DNA of 35,809 bases. It comes from a virus. The stretch spans positions 1 through 35,809 of IMG/VR virus record IMGVR_UViG_3300028027_000129. One strand, written 5' to 3'. Position numbers and translations under genes: made by a program. Below are positions 12,011-17,090 of the stretch, one piece after another. Each line of letters starts with the position of its first letter. Position 1 is the first letter of the stretch. Under the pieces are notes generated by a model. It did no database searches and was not told the origin of the DNA. It saw nothing but the letters and a program-made list of their open reading frames with translations.

Positions 12011-12126
12011 ATCCTATCATCTGCCACCGACAAACACAAACCCATAATAGGTATTTCGGGGATCTGGCGATGTGTTTATAATCACACTTAATAGCCTGTA
12101 GATAACCTGTGGACGACACGCCGGGC
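12011..12126 (-). promoter_or_regulatory. Regulatory cassette heading the 10659-11978 operon
   Basis: TAGGAT (12011-12016), 9 bp, GTCGGT (12026-12031), palindrome TGTGT-TTATAA-TCACA (12071-12086) centred 65 bp above the -10 centre, octamer GACACGCC (12115-12122) merged with GCCGGGC (12120-12126). Confidence 0.65.
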
Positions 12127-12132
12127 TAACTT

Positions 12133-12155
12133 TGAGCAGTTTTAAATCTTGCTCA
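12133..12155 (-). repeat. TGAGCA/TGCTCA 3' hairpin
   Basis: TGAGCA (12133-12138) pairs with TGCTCA (12150-12155), 13 nt after the stop of the 58-residue gene. A T7 run follows on the plus strand only. Confidence 0.45.
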
Positions 12156-12168
12156 GGATTTTTTTATT

Positions 12169-12345
12169 TTATTTAGTTAGACCGCATGCGTGTGTGAATT
12201 TTTCCATTTTAAAATTTGGATTATCGCTTGCAAAAAAATCTGCAAAATCATTTACCAAATCTTCAAATGTAAATTGGTCTGCAATTAAATCTTGAAATGA
12301 ATTCAAAATTTCTGCAACGGCTACATAGTCTTTGCGAGTCATCAT
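12169..12345 (-). CDS. Conserved small phage protein, 58 aa
   Basis: 58 residues beginning MMTRKDYVAVAEILNSF and ending with F-x-x-A-C-G. The MTRKDY...ILN...F...DNPNF...F..AC pattern is a very common small-protein family of actinophages and plasmids (recalled), function unknown. TAATG overlap with the upstream gene. Confidence 0.75.
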   Translation of the reverse strand: MMTRKDYVAVAEILNSFQDLIADQFTFEDLVNDFADFFASDNPNFKMEKFTHACGLTK

Positions 12346-12506
12346 TATAGTTTTACCATACTTTCTACATCTGCAGAGATTTGGTTATACGCATTAGCGC
12401 AAGAGTAGCAATATGTTTCAGTAGGGATACCACCTAGCATAAATGCATCTGTGCCCGAATATACAATGCTTGTGCTTGTGCAGTTATTTACTTTGCATTC
12501 TTTCAT
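12345..12506 (-). CDS. Zinc-ribbon microprotein, 53 aa
   Basis: 53 residues, MKECKVNNCTSTSIVYSGTD..., with C4/C9 and CYSC (33-36) as a zinc site followed by a helix. TAATG overlaps at both ends. Confidence 0.6.
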   Translation of the reverse strand: MKECKVNNCTSTSIVYSGTDAFMLGGIPTETYCYSCANAYNQISADVESMVKL

Positions 12507-12712
12507 TATTCTGCCACCTTTAGTGTTGCATATGAATTGCCTTCATTAAGAAAGTCAAGCACTGGCTGAAGTTTTGGTGCAACTAATTCTTTTAGCATTG
12601 ACTCTAGCATTACGATTTGCATTTCATCAGGTAGTGAGAGCAAGCGAATTCCTACTGGGTGAGTTTCATCAATTTCAGTTATGAATTTGAGAGAGTGTTC
12701 GATTTTTACCAT
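12506..12712 (-). CDS. Hypothetical helical protein, 68 aa
   Basis: 68 residues, MVKIEHSLKFITEIDETHPV..., hydrophobic helices (IVMLESMLKELVAPKLQPVL). AAAGGAC precedes the ATG. A GTCGGT-type promoter lies inside the gene upstream (12783-12803), giving about a 60-nt leader. No family recognised. Confidence 0.65.
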   Translation of the reverse strand: MVKIEHSLKFITEIDETHPVGIRLLSLPDEMQIVMLESMLKELVAPKLQPVLDFLNEGNSYATLKVAE

Positions 12713-12727
12713 TTTATCTGTCCTTTG

Positions 12728-12859
12728 TTAGTTATTGTTTGTTGTTCTAGATAACATTACGCATTCGCATTGTGTTACTAATATTGTATCTGATTCCACC
12801 GACACATAGGCAATTGTTTCGCAGTTATCACATAACCACATTCCCGCAATTTCTCCCAT
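12728..12859 (-). CDS. Zinc-binding microprotein, 43 aa
   Basis: 43 residues, MGEIAGMWLCDNCETIAYVS..., CDNC (10-13) and CEC (31-33). TAATG overlap with the upstream gene. A promoter-family box is embedded in its middle codons. Confidence 0.55.
   Translation of the reverse strand: MGEIAGMWLCDNCETIAYVSVESDTILVTQCECVMLSRTTNNN
12783..12803 (-). promoter_or_regulatory. GTCGGT-type promoter inside the 43-aa gene
   Basis: GTCGGT (12798-12803), 9 bp, TACAAT (12783-12788). Confidence 0.5.
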
Positions 12860-13023
12860 TAGTGTTGCTCCTCGCAATTCTTGTCGTAGTCAAATCCACA
12901 ATAGTAGCAACCCATAAATTCTGAGTGTTCAATGCAATAGTATTTGAATTGACTTGAGTCACAACAAAAGTGTTGCTCATCTATGATTTCATAGAATTCT
13001 GTTTTATCAACGACTGCGCTCAT
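12859..13023 (-). CDS. Cysteine-rich protein, 54 aa
   Basis: 54 residues with eight-residue-spaced Cys/His: FCCDSS, YYCIEH, GCYYCGFD, NCEE. The central Y-C-x-E-H-x-E-F-x-G-C-x-Y-C-x-F-D is shared with the rightward 61-residue gene at 15992-16177, so the two are paralogs on opposite strands. Likely a two-site zinc fold. TAATG overlaps at both ends. Confidence 0.65.
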   Translation of the reverse strand: MSAVVDKTEFYEIIDEQHFCCDSSQFKYYCIEHSEFMGCYYCGFDYDKNCEEQH

Positions 13024-13235
13024 TATTCACCAACCTTTACTGCAACGGTGCGGTAAGTGTTACGCCAAGCGCCCCAACCGCTATTAGGTGCAACCTCTAC
13101 AAGATAGGTATCACAACCGTCATACCAAATTGGCTTAGGGTGCGGTCTTGCACTTATGATTTTTCCACGCAAGGTTTTAGAGATATATTCTTTTCCCACT
13201 AGTAGGGACTGGACTGAGTATACATTTGCAGACAT
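13023..13235 (-). CDS. Small basic beta protein, 70 aa
   Basis: 70 residues, MSANVYSVQSLLVGKEYISK..., beta-rich (GKIISARPHPKPIWYDGCDTYL; WGAWRNTYRTVAVKV), net basic. GAAAGTGAG precedes the ATG. Promoter ATCAGT, 9 bp, TATAAT. An SH3/OB-like fold is possible; function unknown. Confidence 0.7.
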   Translation of the reverse strand: MSANVYSVQSLLVGKEYISKTLRGKIISARPHPKPIWYDGCDTYLVEVAPNSGWGAWRNTYRTVAVKVGE

Positions 13236-13269
13236 AAGTTTGTCTCACTTTCTTTTTCTTTATATTACC

Positions 13270-13481
13270 ATTATAGCATTTTGGACTGATATTCTCAAAT
13301 CCAAATTCGGACATATCCGACATTCTGAATGTGAGGTTGGTCACATTGTTTAGGGCATTATTCAATTGTTTATATAACTATACTAACACACAAATCCCAA
13401 AAAGTCAAATCGACACGCCGTAAACTGGGAGTGAATTACATCACACGTAAACTGATCACGACACGCCCGAGTGCGCCGGGC
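13270..13481 (-). promoter_or_regulatory. Regulatory cassette heading the 12169-13235 operon
   Basis: TATAAT (13270-13275), 9 bp, ATCAGT (13285-13290), ATGTCCG (13308-13314), ATGTCGG (13317-13323), perfect palindrome TGTGA-GGTTGG-TCACA (13330-13345) centred 65 bp above the -10 centre, octamers at 13412-13419 and 13460-13467, second palindrome AGTGA-ATTACA-TCACA (13430-13445) and hairpin GCCCG-N7-CGGGC (13465-13481). Confidence 0.65.
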
Positions 13482-13482
13482 C

Positions 13483-13510
13483 AAAAATTGCAGAGTTTTT
13501 ATTTCTGCAA
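13483..13510 (-). terminator. Rho-independent terminator after the 33-aa gene
   Basis: TTGCAGA (13488-13494) and TCTGCAA (13504-13510) form a 7-bp stem; read leftward it is followed by TTTTT (13483-13487). Confidence 0.6.
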
Positions 13511-13522
13511 CTTTTGTTCTAT

Positions 13523-13624
13523 TTATTTGTAGTCTTTGAAAATCTTTTCTAAAGTTTCAATTTGTTCATTTGTCAAATGTTCTAATTGAATTGCTTTTTC
13601 AAATCCAAAAATATCTTTTTCCAT
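13523..13624 (-). CDS. Hypothetical helical microprotein, 33 aa
   Basis: 33 residues, MEKDIFGFEKAIQLEHLTNE..., one long charged helix. TAATG with the upstream gene, terminator directly downstream, so it is the last gene of the 13523-14207 unit. Confidence 0.55.
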   Translation of the reverse strand: MEKDIFGFEKAIQLEHLTNEQIETLEKIFKDYK

Positions 13625-13794
13625 TATGCATTCTCCATTTCTACATTTTCCATCATGTAACTTTCAAAATCTGCAAGACCGCAGCGGTATGCAATTGGGT
13701 CACAATTTTTTAGAATATCTGAGGGTAGAAATTCTAAATCACCAATAAAGAAAGAACCTTGCTCATTGAGCAAATCATTATAGAAATCTTCCAT
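13624..13794 (-). CDS. Hypothetical acidic protein, 56 aa
   Basis: 56 residues from MEDFYNDLLNEQGSFFIGDL. GGAGGAG, which also encodes the end of the upstream gene, lies before the ATG at 13794; a GTG five codons earlier is less likely. Acidic, ending ESYMMENVEMENA. Function unknown. Confidence 0.6.
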   Translation of the reverse strand: MEDFYNDLLNEQGSFFIGDLEFLPSDILKNCDPIAYRCGLADFESYMMENVEMENA

Positions 13795-13795
13795 G

Positions 13796-13894
13796 TTATT
13801 CTCCTCCACAATCTACACATGTTGCAATATCATTTACATCAAGCCACATTGACTCGATAGGCTCATCACATGAGCGACAGTTAACAGTTATCAT
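13796..13894 (-). CDS. Zinc-ribbon microprotein, 32 aa
   Basis: 32 residues, MITVNCRSCDEPIESMWLDV..., with CRSC (6-9) and CVDC (26-29): a minimal four-cysteine ribbon. Overlaps the upstream gene by 4 nt. Confidence 0.6.
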   Translation of the reverse strand: MITVNCRSCDEPIESMWLDVNDIATCVDCGGE

Positions 13895-14040
13895 TCTGAA
13901 ACCTCCTCAACTTTAACAGCGTTAAACTTTTCTAGTTCAACCTCGTTAAGTGGATAGAGTGAACGATTTAGTGCAAAGATTGCAGCAATATCGGAATCTG
14001 CTTCACACACATATGAAACAGTTACATTATATTTAGTCAT
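13891..14040 (-). CDS. Small acidic beta-alpha protein, 49 aa
   Basis: 49 residues from MTKYNVTVSYVCEADSDIAA. GGAGTCAAATA before the ATG (14040) fixes the start; the frame is open further upstream. N-terminal pattern resembles the 60-residue protein at 5062-5244. TAATG with the upstream gene. Confidence 0.6.
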   Translation of the reverse strand: MTKYNVTVSYVCEADSDIAAIFALNRSLYPLNEVELEKFNAVKVEEVSE

Positions 14041-14207
14041 TATTTGACTCCTTTCTTGTAGAGAAAATCCCACGCCTTACGGCAGATTAAGATTGAGTTG
14101 CAATTATCGCAACAGATAGACCCATTAGGGTTTAGGTTTATGTCATATGCATCTACATATGAAGTTGTGTTTCCGCATACAGAGCGGAGAGGATATAGTG
14201 TGGACAT
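14040..14207 (-). CDS. Cysteine-rich small protein, 55 aa (paralog A)
   Basis: 55 residues, MSTLYPLRSVCGNTTSYVDA..., with C11, ICCDNCNS and LICRKAWDFLY. Nearly the same protein as the one at 14713-14877. CCDNC plus the outer cysteines suggests a zinc ribbon. Its last codons form the AAAGGAGTCAAATAATG initiation block of the next gene. Confidence 0.7.
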   Translation of the reverse strand: MSTLYPLRSVCGNTTSYVDAYDINLNPNGSICCDNCNSILICRKAWDFLYKKGVK

Positions 14208-14262
14208 ATTTGCCACCTTTCGTTAATAAGGTCTAATTCTTTTTCAACCTTGTATACATACA

Positions 14263-14425
14263 AGTGTAACAGGGGGGTCTGACATTTTACTCATGAGTAT
14301 CGGTATAAAACGGACATTTTGATTTGTGAGTAATCTCACATTTTTAAGTAGGACTGGTCAAATAATGGTCATCTTAAAAGATTTTTTGCGACACGCCGCA
14401 TTTTAATTTGACAAATGGGCCGGGC
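14263..14425 (-). promoter_or_regulatory. Regulatory cassette heading the 13523-14207 operon
   Basis: TACACT (14263-14268), 9 bp, GTCAGA (14278-14283), ATGTCCG (14311-14317), perfect palindrome TGTGA-GTAATC-TCACA (14325-14340) centred 67 bp above the -10 centre, octamer GACACGCC (14390-14397) and GCCGGGC (14419-14425). Confidence 0.65.
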
Positions 14426-14435
14426 TAACTTTTGA

Positions 14436-14537
14436 TCATTCTTTTAAGAATAAATAAATTCCTGAAAAGAAAGTTACAAAAGAAAACCAGAGCAGTGCAT
14501 TGCCACTTACAAAAAAGGTTTGATAAAAATTACTCAT
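14436..14537 (-). CDS. Single-pass membrane microprotein, 33 aa
   Basis: 33 residues, MSNFYQTFFVSGNALLWFSF..., one hydrophobic aromatic-rich helix (about 7-30), ending LKE. AGGAG stands before the ATG, and a 4-nt overlap joins it to the 59-residue gene. Could be a small holin-like or regulatory membrane peptide; unproven. Confidence 0.55.
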   Translation of the reverse strand: MSNFYQTFFVSGNALLWFSFVTFFSGIYLFLKE

Positions 14538-14713
14538 TTATTTTTCTCCTGCTCCAATAAATCATTTGTGAATAGTGTAGCAATTCTTTGCTTTTCTTTA
14601 TCTGACATGCTTGCCCATAAATATCCAAGCAAGTAGTGAGTGCCTGAGTCATGGTCATTACCACGAATTTGACGGCATGTAGCAAGTACATCTTGAAGTT
14701 TTATGCTTATCAT
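14534..14713 (-). CDS. Hypothetical helical protein, 59 aa
   Basis: 59 residues, MISIKLQDVLATCRQIRGND..., helical, with THYLLGYLWASMSDKEKQRI in the middle and a glutamate/lysine tail. TAATG upstream, ATGA downstream. No family recognised. Confidence 0.65.
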   Translation of the reverse strand: MISIKLQDVLATCRQIRGNDHDSGTHYLLGYLWASMSDKEKQRIATLFTNDLLEQEKNK

Positions 14714-14877
14714 TACTTTACCTCTTTATAAAGAAAGTCCCATGCCTTACGGCAAATCATTATGCTTTCGCAATTATCACAACAGATAGAGCCGTGAGGA
14801 TTTAGATTTATATCATATGCGTCTACATATGCAGTTGTTTTTCCGCAAACGGAATCGAGTGGATATAGTGTACTCAT
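14713..14877 (-). CDS. Cysteine-rich small protein, 54 aa (paralog B)
   Basis: 54 residues from MSTLYPLDSVCGKTTAYVDA. Aligns along its full length with the 55-residue protein at 14040-14207, including AYDINLNP-x-GSICCDNC and ICRKAWDFLYK. The block AAAGGAGTCAAATAATG in front of it also occurs at the end of paralog A. Frame open upstream, but this block sets the start. Confidence 0.7.
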   Translation of the reverse strand: MSTLYPLDSVCGKTTAYVDAYDINLNPHGSICCDNCESIMICRKAWDFLYKEVK

Positions 14878-15053
14878 TATTTGACTCCTTTGATATGTCC
14901 TGAGATACCTAGAGCGTCGCAAGACACTTGCAAGGTGATTGATTTAGGTAGCGCACTAGGTAGCGCAGTTATGTAATTTTTAGCAAGGTATGCGGTAGGA
15001 AACTCCATACGCTTTACATTACCATTGAACGAGGTTAGTTTTACTTGTACCAT
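14877..15053 (-). CDS. Hypothetical basic beta protein, 58 aa
   Basis: 58 residues, MVQVKLTSFNGNVKRMEFPT..., with a repeated ALPSALP, ending GHIKGVK. Predicted compact beta/alpha fold, basic. Its final KGVK codons form the ribosome-binding site of the next gene. Confidence 0.65.
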   Translation of the reverse strand: MVQVKLTSFNGNVKRMEFPTAYLAKNYITALPSALPKSITLQVSCDALGISGHIKGVK

Positions 15054-15304
15054 TAGTTAGTACCAACTTTCTTTAGTAGTGAAGTGATAGCGACATATCG
15101 CTTAGCGATTTCTACCGCTTTAGGATTAGGGGTAGAGTAAAATCTACCTTGTGAGTAATCGCTAGGATATTTGTTAGCAATACGCTGAGCGATACGGATA
15201 GGGAGAGGATTATTACTAGGTGCATATCCTGCACTTTCTAATCCAAATTCTTTAGCGATATCGCTACGAATTTCTGAGTAGTAGTTATTTATTGAGTGAG
15301 TCAT
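15053..15304 (-). CDS. Hypothetical basic protein, 83 aa
   Basis: 83 residues, MTHSINNYYSEIRSDIAKEF..., helical. IRIAQRIANKYPSDYSQGRFY and AVEIAKRYVAI look like short amphipathic helices; net basic. GAAAGGGGTCAAAT precedes the ATG, a variant of the initiation block used by two genes downstream. First gene of the leftward early region after the divergent control region. Confidence 0.7.
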   Translation of the reverse strand: MTHSINNYYSEIRSDIAKEFGLESAGYAPSNNPLPIRIAQRIANKYPSDYSQGRFYSTPNPKAVEIAKRYVAITSLLKKVGTN

Positions 15305-15350
15305 ATTTGACCCCTTTCTTTTTTTCTAATATCTATTTTCTTACTATGTA

Positions 15351-15356
15351 AGTGTA
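15351..15356 (-). promoter_or_regulatory. -10 of the leftward promoter
   Basis: TACACT with extended TG (TGTTACACT), the same -10 as at 14263. The box 9 bp upstream is a weak ACAAGA rather than GTCAGA. Confidence 0.5.
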
Positions 15357-15697
15357 ACAGAAAAATCTTGTACTGTCCAGTATACTGGTTGGTAGTCTCA
15401 CTATATGGAGCGTGGGACTTGTGATATAGGTCACTTATTTGCTAGGCTCACCCTAAACTTTAGGTTTACTTGCTAGGCTCATTGACCTGATTTATTACGC
15501 TATTTTATTTTTTCTATACGAGAAGTATAGCATAAAAATATCAAAAAGTCAAGTCCAAACACGGCGTGTCGTATGTGATTTATACCACATAAGATTAGAC
15601 ACGCCCGAGTGCGCCGGGGCGAAAAGTTATCCACATGACGCACATCACACCCAGAATTGAGCGTGAGTTATCCACATGACCTACATCACATTTCAAA

Positions 15698-15751
15698 ATG
15701 TCCGATTTGTGGCATTACTGGTCAGTAAATGTCGTACCCCTCTGTTATACT
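15698..15751 (+). promoter_or_regulatory. Rightward promoter of the cassette family
   Basis: ATGTCCG (15698-15704), GTCAGT (15721-15726), GTCGTA (15731-15736), 9 bp, TATACT (15746-15751) with extended TG. The palindrome-like CATGA-CCTACA-TCACA (15675-15690) is centred 66 bp above the -10 centre, as in the leftward cassettes. Confidence 0.65.
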
Positions 15752-15806
15752 TCTATATATAGAAGGTTGAAAAAGAAGTAAGCCCCTAAAAGAAAGGAAG
15801 TCCAAA

Positions 15807-15992
15807 ATGACTTCACTAAATACAATAGTATGCGAAGTGCATACACCTCATCTGTCCGCTATCTCTTACACATCTAACATGTGTTTCGAGGAACAATTCA
15901 CATTCTGCGAAGTGTGTGAACAAAACATCGAAAGGTGGGCTGATTTAGATAACCCATTCTCTCCATGGTCTAAGTGGAAGGTGTCTAACTAA
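15807..15992 (+). CDS. Cysteine-rich small protein, 61 aa
   Basis: 61 residues, MTSLNTIVCEVHTPHLSAIS..., with C9, C27, C34 and C37 (FCEVCEQNIERW) as likely zinc ligands. AAAGGAAG precedes the ATG. First gene of the short rightward operon from the divergent region. TAATG joins it to the next gene. Function unknown. Confidence 0.65.
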   Translation: MTSLNTIVCEVHTPHLSAISYTSNMCFEEQFTFCEVCEQNIERWADLDNPFSPWSKWKVSN

Positions 15993-16177
15993 TGAGTACA
16001 CCTACACTTATTCTTTCACATATTCCTTTAACTAACGTTTTCTTGCGTGGCACAAAACAATTCTTGTGTTGCGAAGAAATGCAAACCGCAATTTATTGCG
16101 ATGAACACTTTGAATTTCAAGGTTGCCAATATTGCGACTTTGACCTATCTGCCTCAGAATGTGAGTGTGAAAACTAA
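15992..16177 (+). CDS. Cysteine-rich small protein, 61 aa, paralog of 12859-13023
   Basis: 61 residues. The C-terminal half (FLCCEE, YCDEHFEFQGCQYCDFD, ECECE) aligns with the leftward 54-residue protein at 12859-13023. The N-terminal half (TLILSHIPLTNVFL) is hydrophobic and not shared. Two zinc sites are likely. TAATG overlaps at both ends. Confidence 0.65.
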   Translation: MSTPTLILSHIPLTNVFLRGTKQFLCCEEMQTAIYCDEHFEFQGCQYCDFDLSASECECEN

Positions 16178-16353
16178 TGATAGACCTTACTCTAACAACT
16201 ATGCAGGGTAACACCCGCAAAATAAATCTCATGTCTAAGCAAGAGGTTTTTGATTTTATCGAATTGTTCAAATCAACACTTCATGAAAATCAGCGTGTAA
16301 AAGTTACCTGCGATTTACTAGGAATAAATGGTTACCTACAAGGTACAAAATAA
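16177..16353 (+). CDS. Hypothetical protein, 58 aa
   Basis: 58 residues, MIDLTLTTMQGNTRKINLMS..., alpha/beta, with VFDFIELFKSTLHENQRVKV then LLGINGYLQG. No motif. TAATG start, terminator 14 nt after its stop. Confidence 0.6.
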   Translation: MIDLTLTTMQGNTRKINLMSKQEVFDFIELFKSTLHENQRVKVTCDLLGINGYLQGTK

Positions 16354-16366
16354 ATCCTAAAAGATC

Positions 16367-16402
16367 TAGTGGGTGCGTTGCATACGTGCTCACTATTTTT
16401 TT
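16367..16402 (+). terminator. Rho-independent terminator
   Basis: TAGTGGGTGCGT pairs with ACGTGCTCACTA over 12 bp (three G-U pairs), loop TGCAT, followed by TTTTTTT. Confidence 0.8.
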
Positions 16403-16510
16403 GCTATTTTATTTTTTATTATGTGTATCGTACATCTCAGAAAAATATTCAGATTTTGGTAAAAGTGGTTTTTTATAATTTTTCAGATTTTCCAGGGGAT
16501 AGGAATAAGG

Positions 16511-16516
16511 TATAAT
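16511..16516 (+). promoter_or_regulatory. Leaderless-type promoter for the 46-aa gene
   Basis: TATAAT, then 7 nt to the ATG at 16524. No ribosome-binding site between them. Confidence 0.6.
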
Positions 16517-16523
16517 ATTACCT

Positions 16524-16664
16524 ATGGGAATACTAGACAACTTTGAGAATGCTTGGGATCCAGAATTCCAGTATGAGCATACAAACCTGACACAGATATT
16601 TAGCGATACATGCTGTAATGGATGTGCTTGCCAAACCTCAGATGCTCACAAACCAGAAAACTAA
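16524..16664 (+). CDS. Cysteine-rich small protein, 46 aa
   Basis: 46 residues, MGILDNFENAWDPEFQYEHT..., with CCNGCAC (30-36), a dense metal-binding cluster. Predicted leaderless mRNA. Convergent with the leftward zinc protein at 16740. No family recognised. Confidence 0.6.
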   Translation: MGILDNFENAWDPEFQYEHTNLTQIFSDTCCNGCACQTSDAHKPEN

Positions 16665-16712
16665 GGTTTTATATTTATAACGGTTTGTTATAGTTAAAAT
16701 TTCGAGGGGATA

Positions 16713-16729
16713 CAACCATCTCCTGGTTG
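16713..16729. repeat. CAACCA/TGGTTG hairpin between convergent genes
   Basis: Perfect 6-bp stem, 5-nt loop. No U-tract on either strand, so termination is uncertain. Confidence 0.4.
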
Positions 16730-16739
16730 CTGGCTAAAA

Positions 16740-16937
16740 TCACCATTTCCCAATAGGACAACGAGCATCTAATAGATCAGTCTTTAACTTCATAAAGCAA
16801 TTACACTTCTTACATCTGGCACCATTCTTTTTAAAGAATTCACAATTGGTGCATATTGCCATACGATTATCTATAACATCTTTGCTGGCTCTGGGGGTAG
16901 AAGGTTTGAGCCAATCTCCAATAGTAACTTCATCCAT
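16740..16937 (-). CDS. Zinc-binding protein of the CPxGKW family, 65 aa
   Basis: 65 residues from MDEVTIGDWLKPSTPRASKD. R-x-x-ICTNCEFF...RCKKCNCFMKLKT...ARCPIGKW is a widespread small-protein pattern in tailed phages (T4-like and others), with CTNC, CKKCNC and the final C as metal ligands; function unknown. An earlier in-frame ATG (16946) lies inside the -10 TATAAT (16945-16950). The ATG at 16937 is 7 nt past it, so the mRNA is probably leaderless and this is the start. Confidence 0.75.
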   Translation of the reverse strand: MDEVTIGDWLKPSTPRASKDVIDNRMAICTNCEFFKKNGARCKKCNCFMKLKTDLLDARCPIGKW

Positions 16938-16944
16938 ACAAACC

Positions 16945-16950
16945 ATTATA
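16945..16950 (-). promoter_or_regulatory. Leaderless-type promoter for the CPxGKW protein
   Basis: TATAAT read leftward, 7 nt before the ATG at 16937. Confidence 0.55.
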
Positions 16951-17090
16951 GCCTATATGGAGCATATGAGCCATTCTTAGACACTATTGGGAGTGTGTCC
17001 CATAGATTGTCTATAGGAGGGTTTGATAACCTCTATTTTCGGCTCGCTTTGTATCCCGCCGAATTTTAAGACTGTTATCTTAAATAATGA

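Larger units (their letters stand above)
15305..15806. promoter_or_regulatory. Divergent control region (gene-free, about 500 bp)
   Basis: Holds promoters in both directions and no gene. Leftward: TACACT (15351-15356), with palindrome TGTGA-TATAGG-TCACT (15420-15435). Middle: direct repeat TGCTAGGCTCA (15440-15450 and 15471-15481) around a CCTAAA-C-TTTAGG hairpin. Right part: octamers GGCGTGTC (15563-15570) and GACACGCC (15598-15605) flanking palindrome TGTGA-TTTATA-CCACA (15574-15589), hairpin GCCCG-N7-CGGG (15603-15618), and a 25-bp direct repeat (15625-15649 and 15666-15690, 23/25 identical) carrying a DnaA box and a TCACA half-palindrome. The rightward promoter follows. Confidence 0.65.

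Noticed and set aside
15627-15676. Second set of DnaA boxes as proof of an origin
   Set aside because: Two boxes alone, within a promoter region, do not establish an origin; kept only as a finding.
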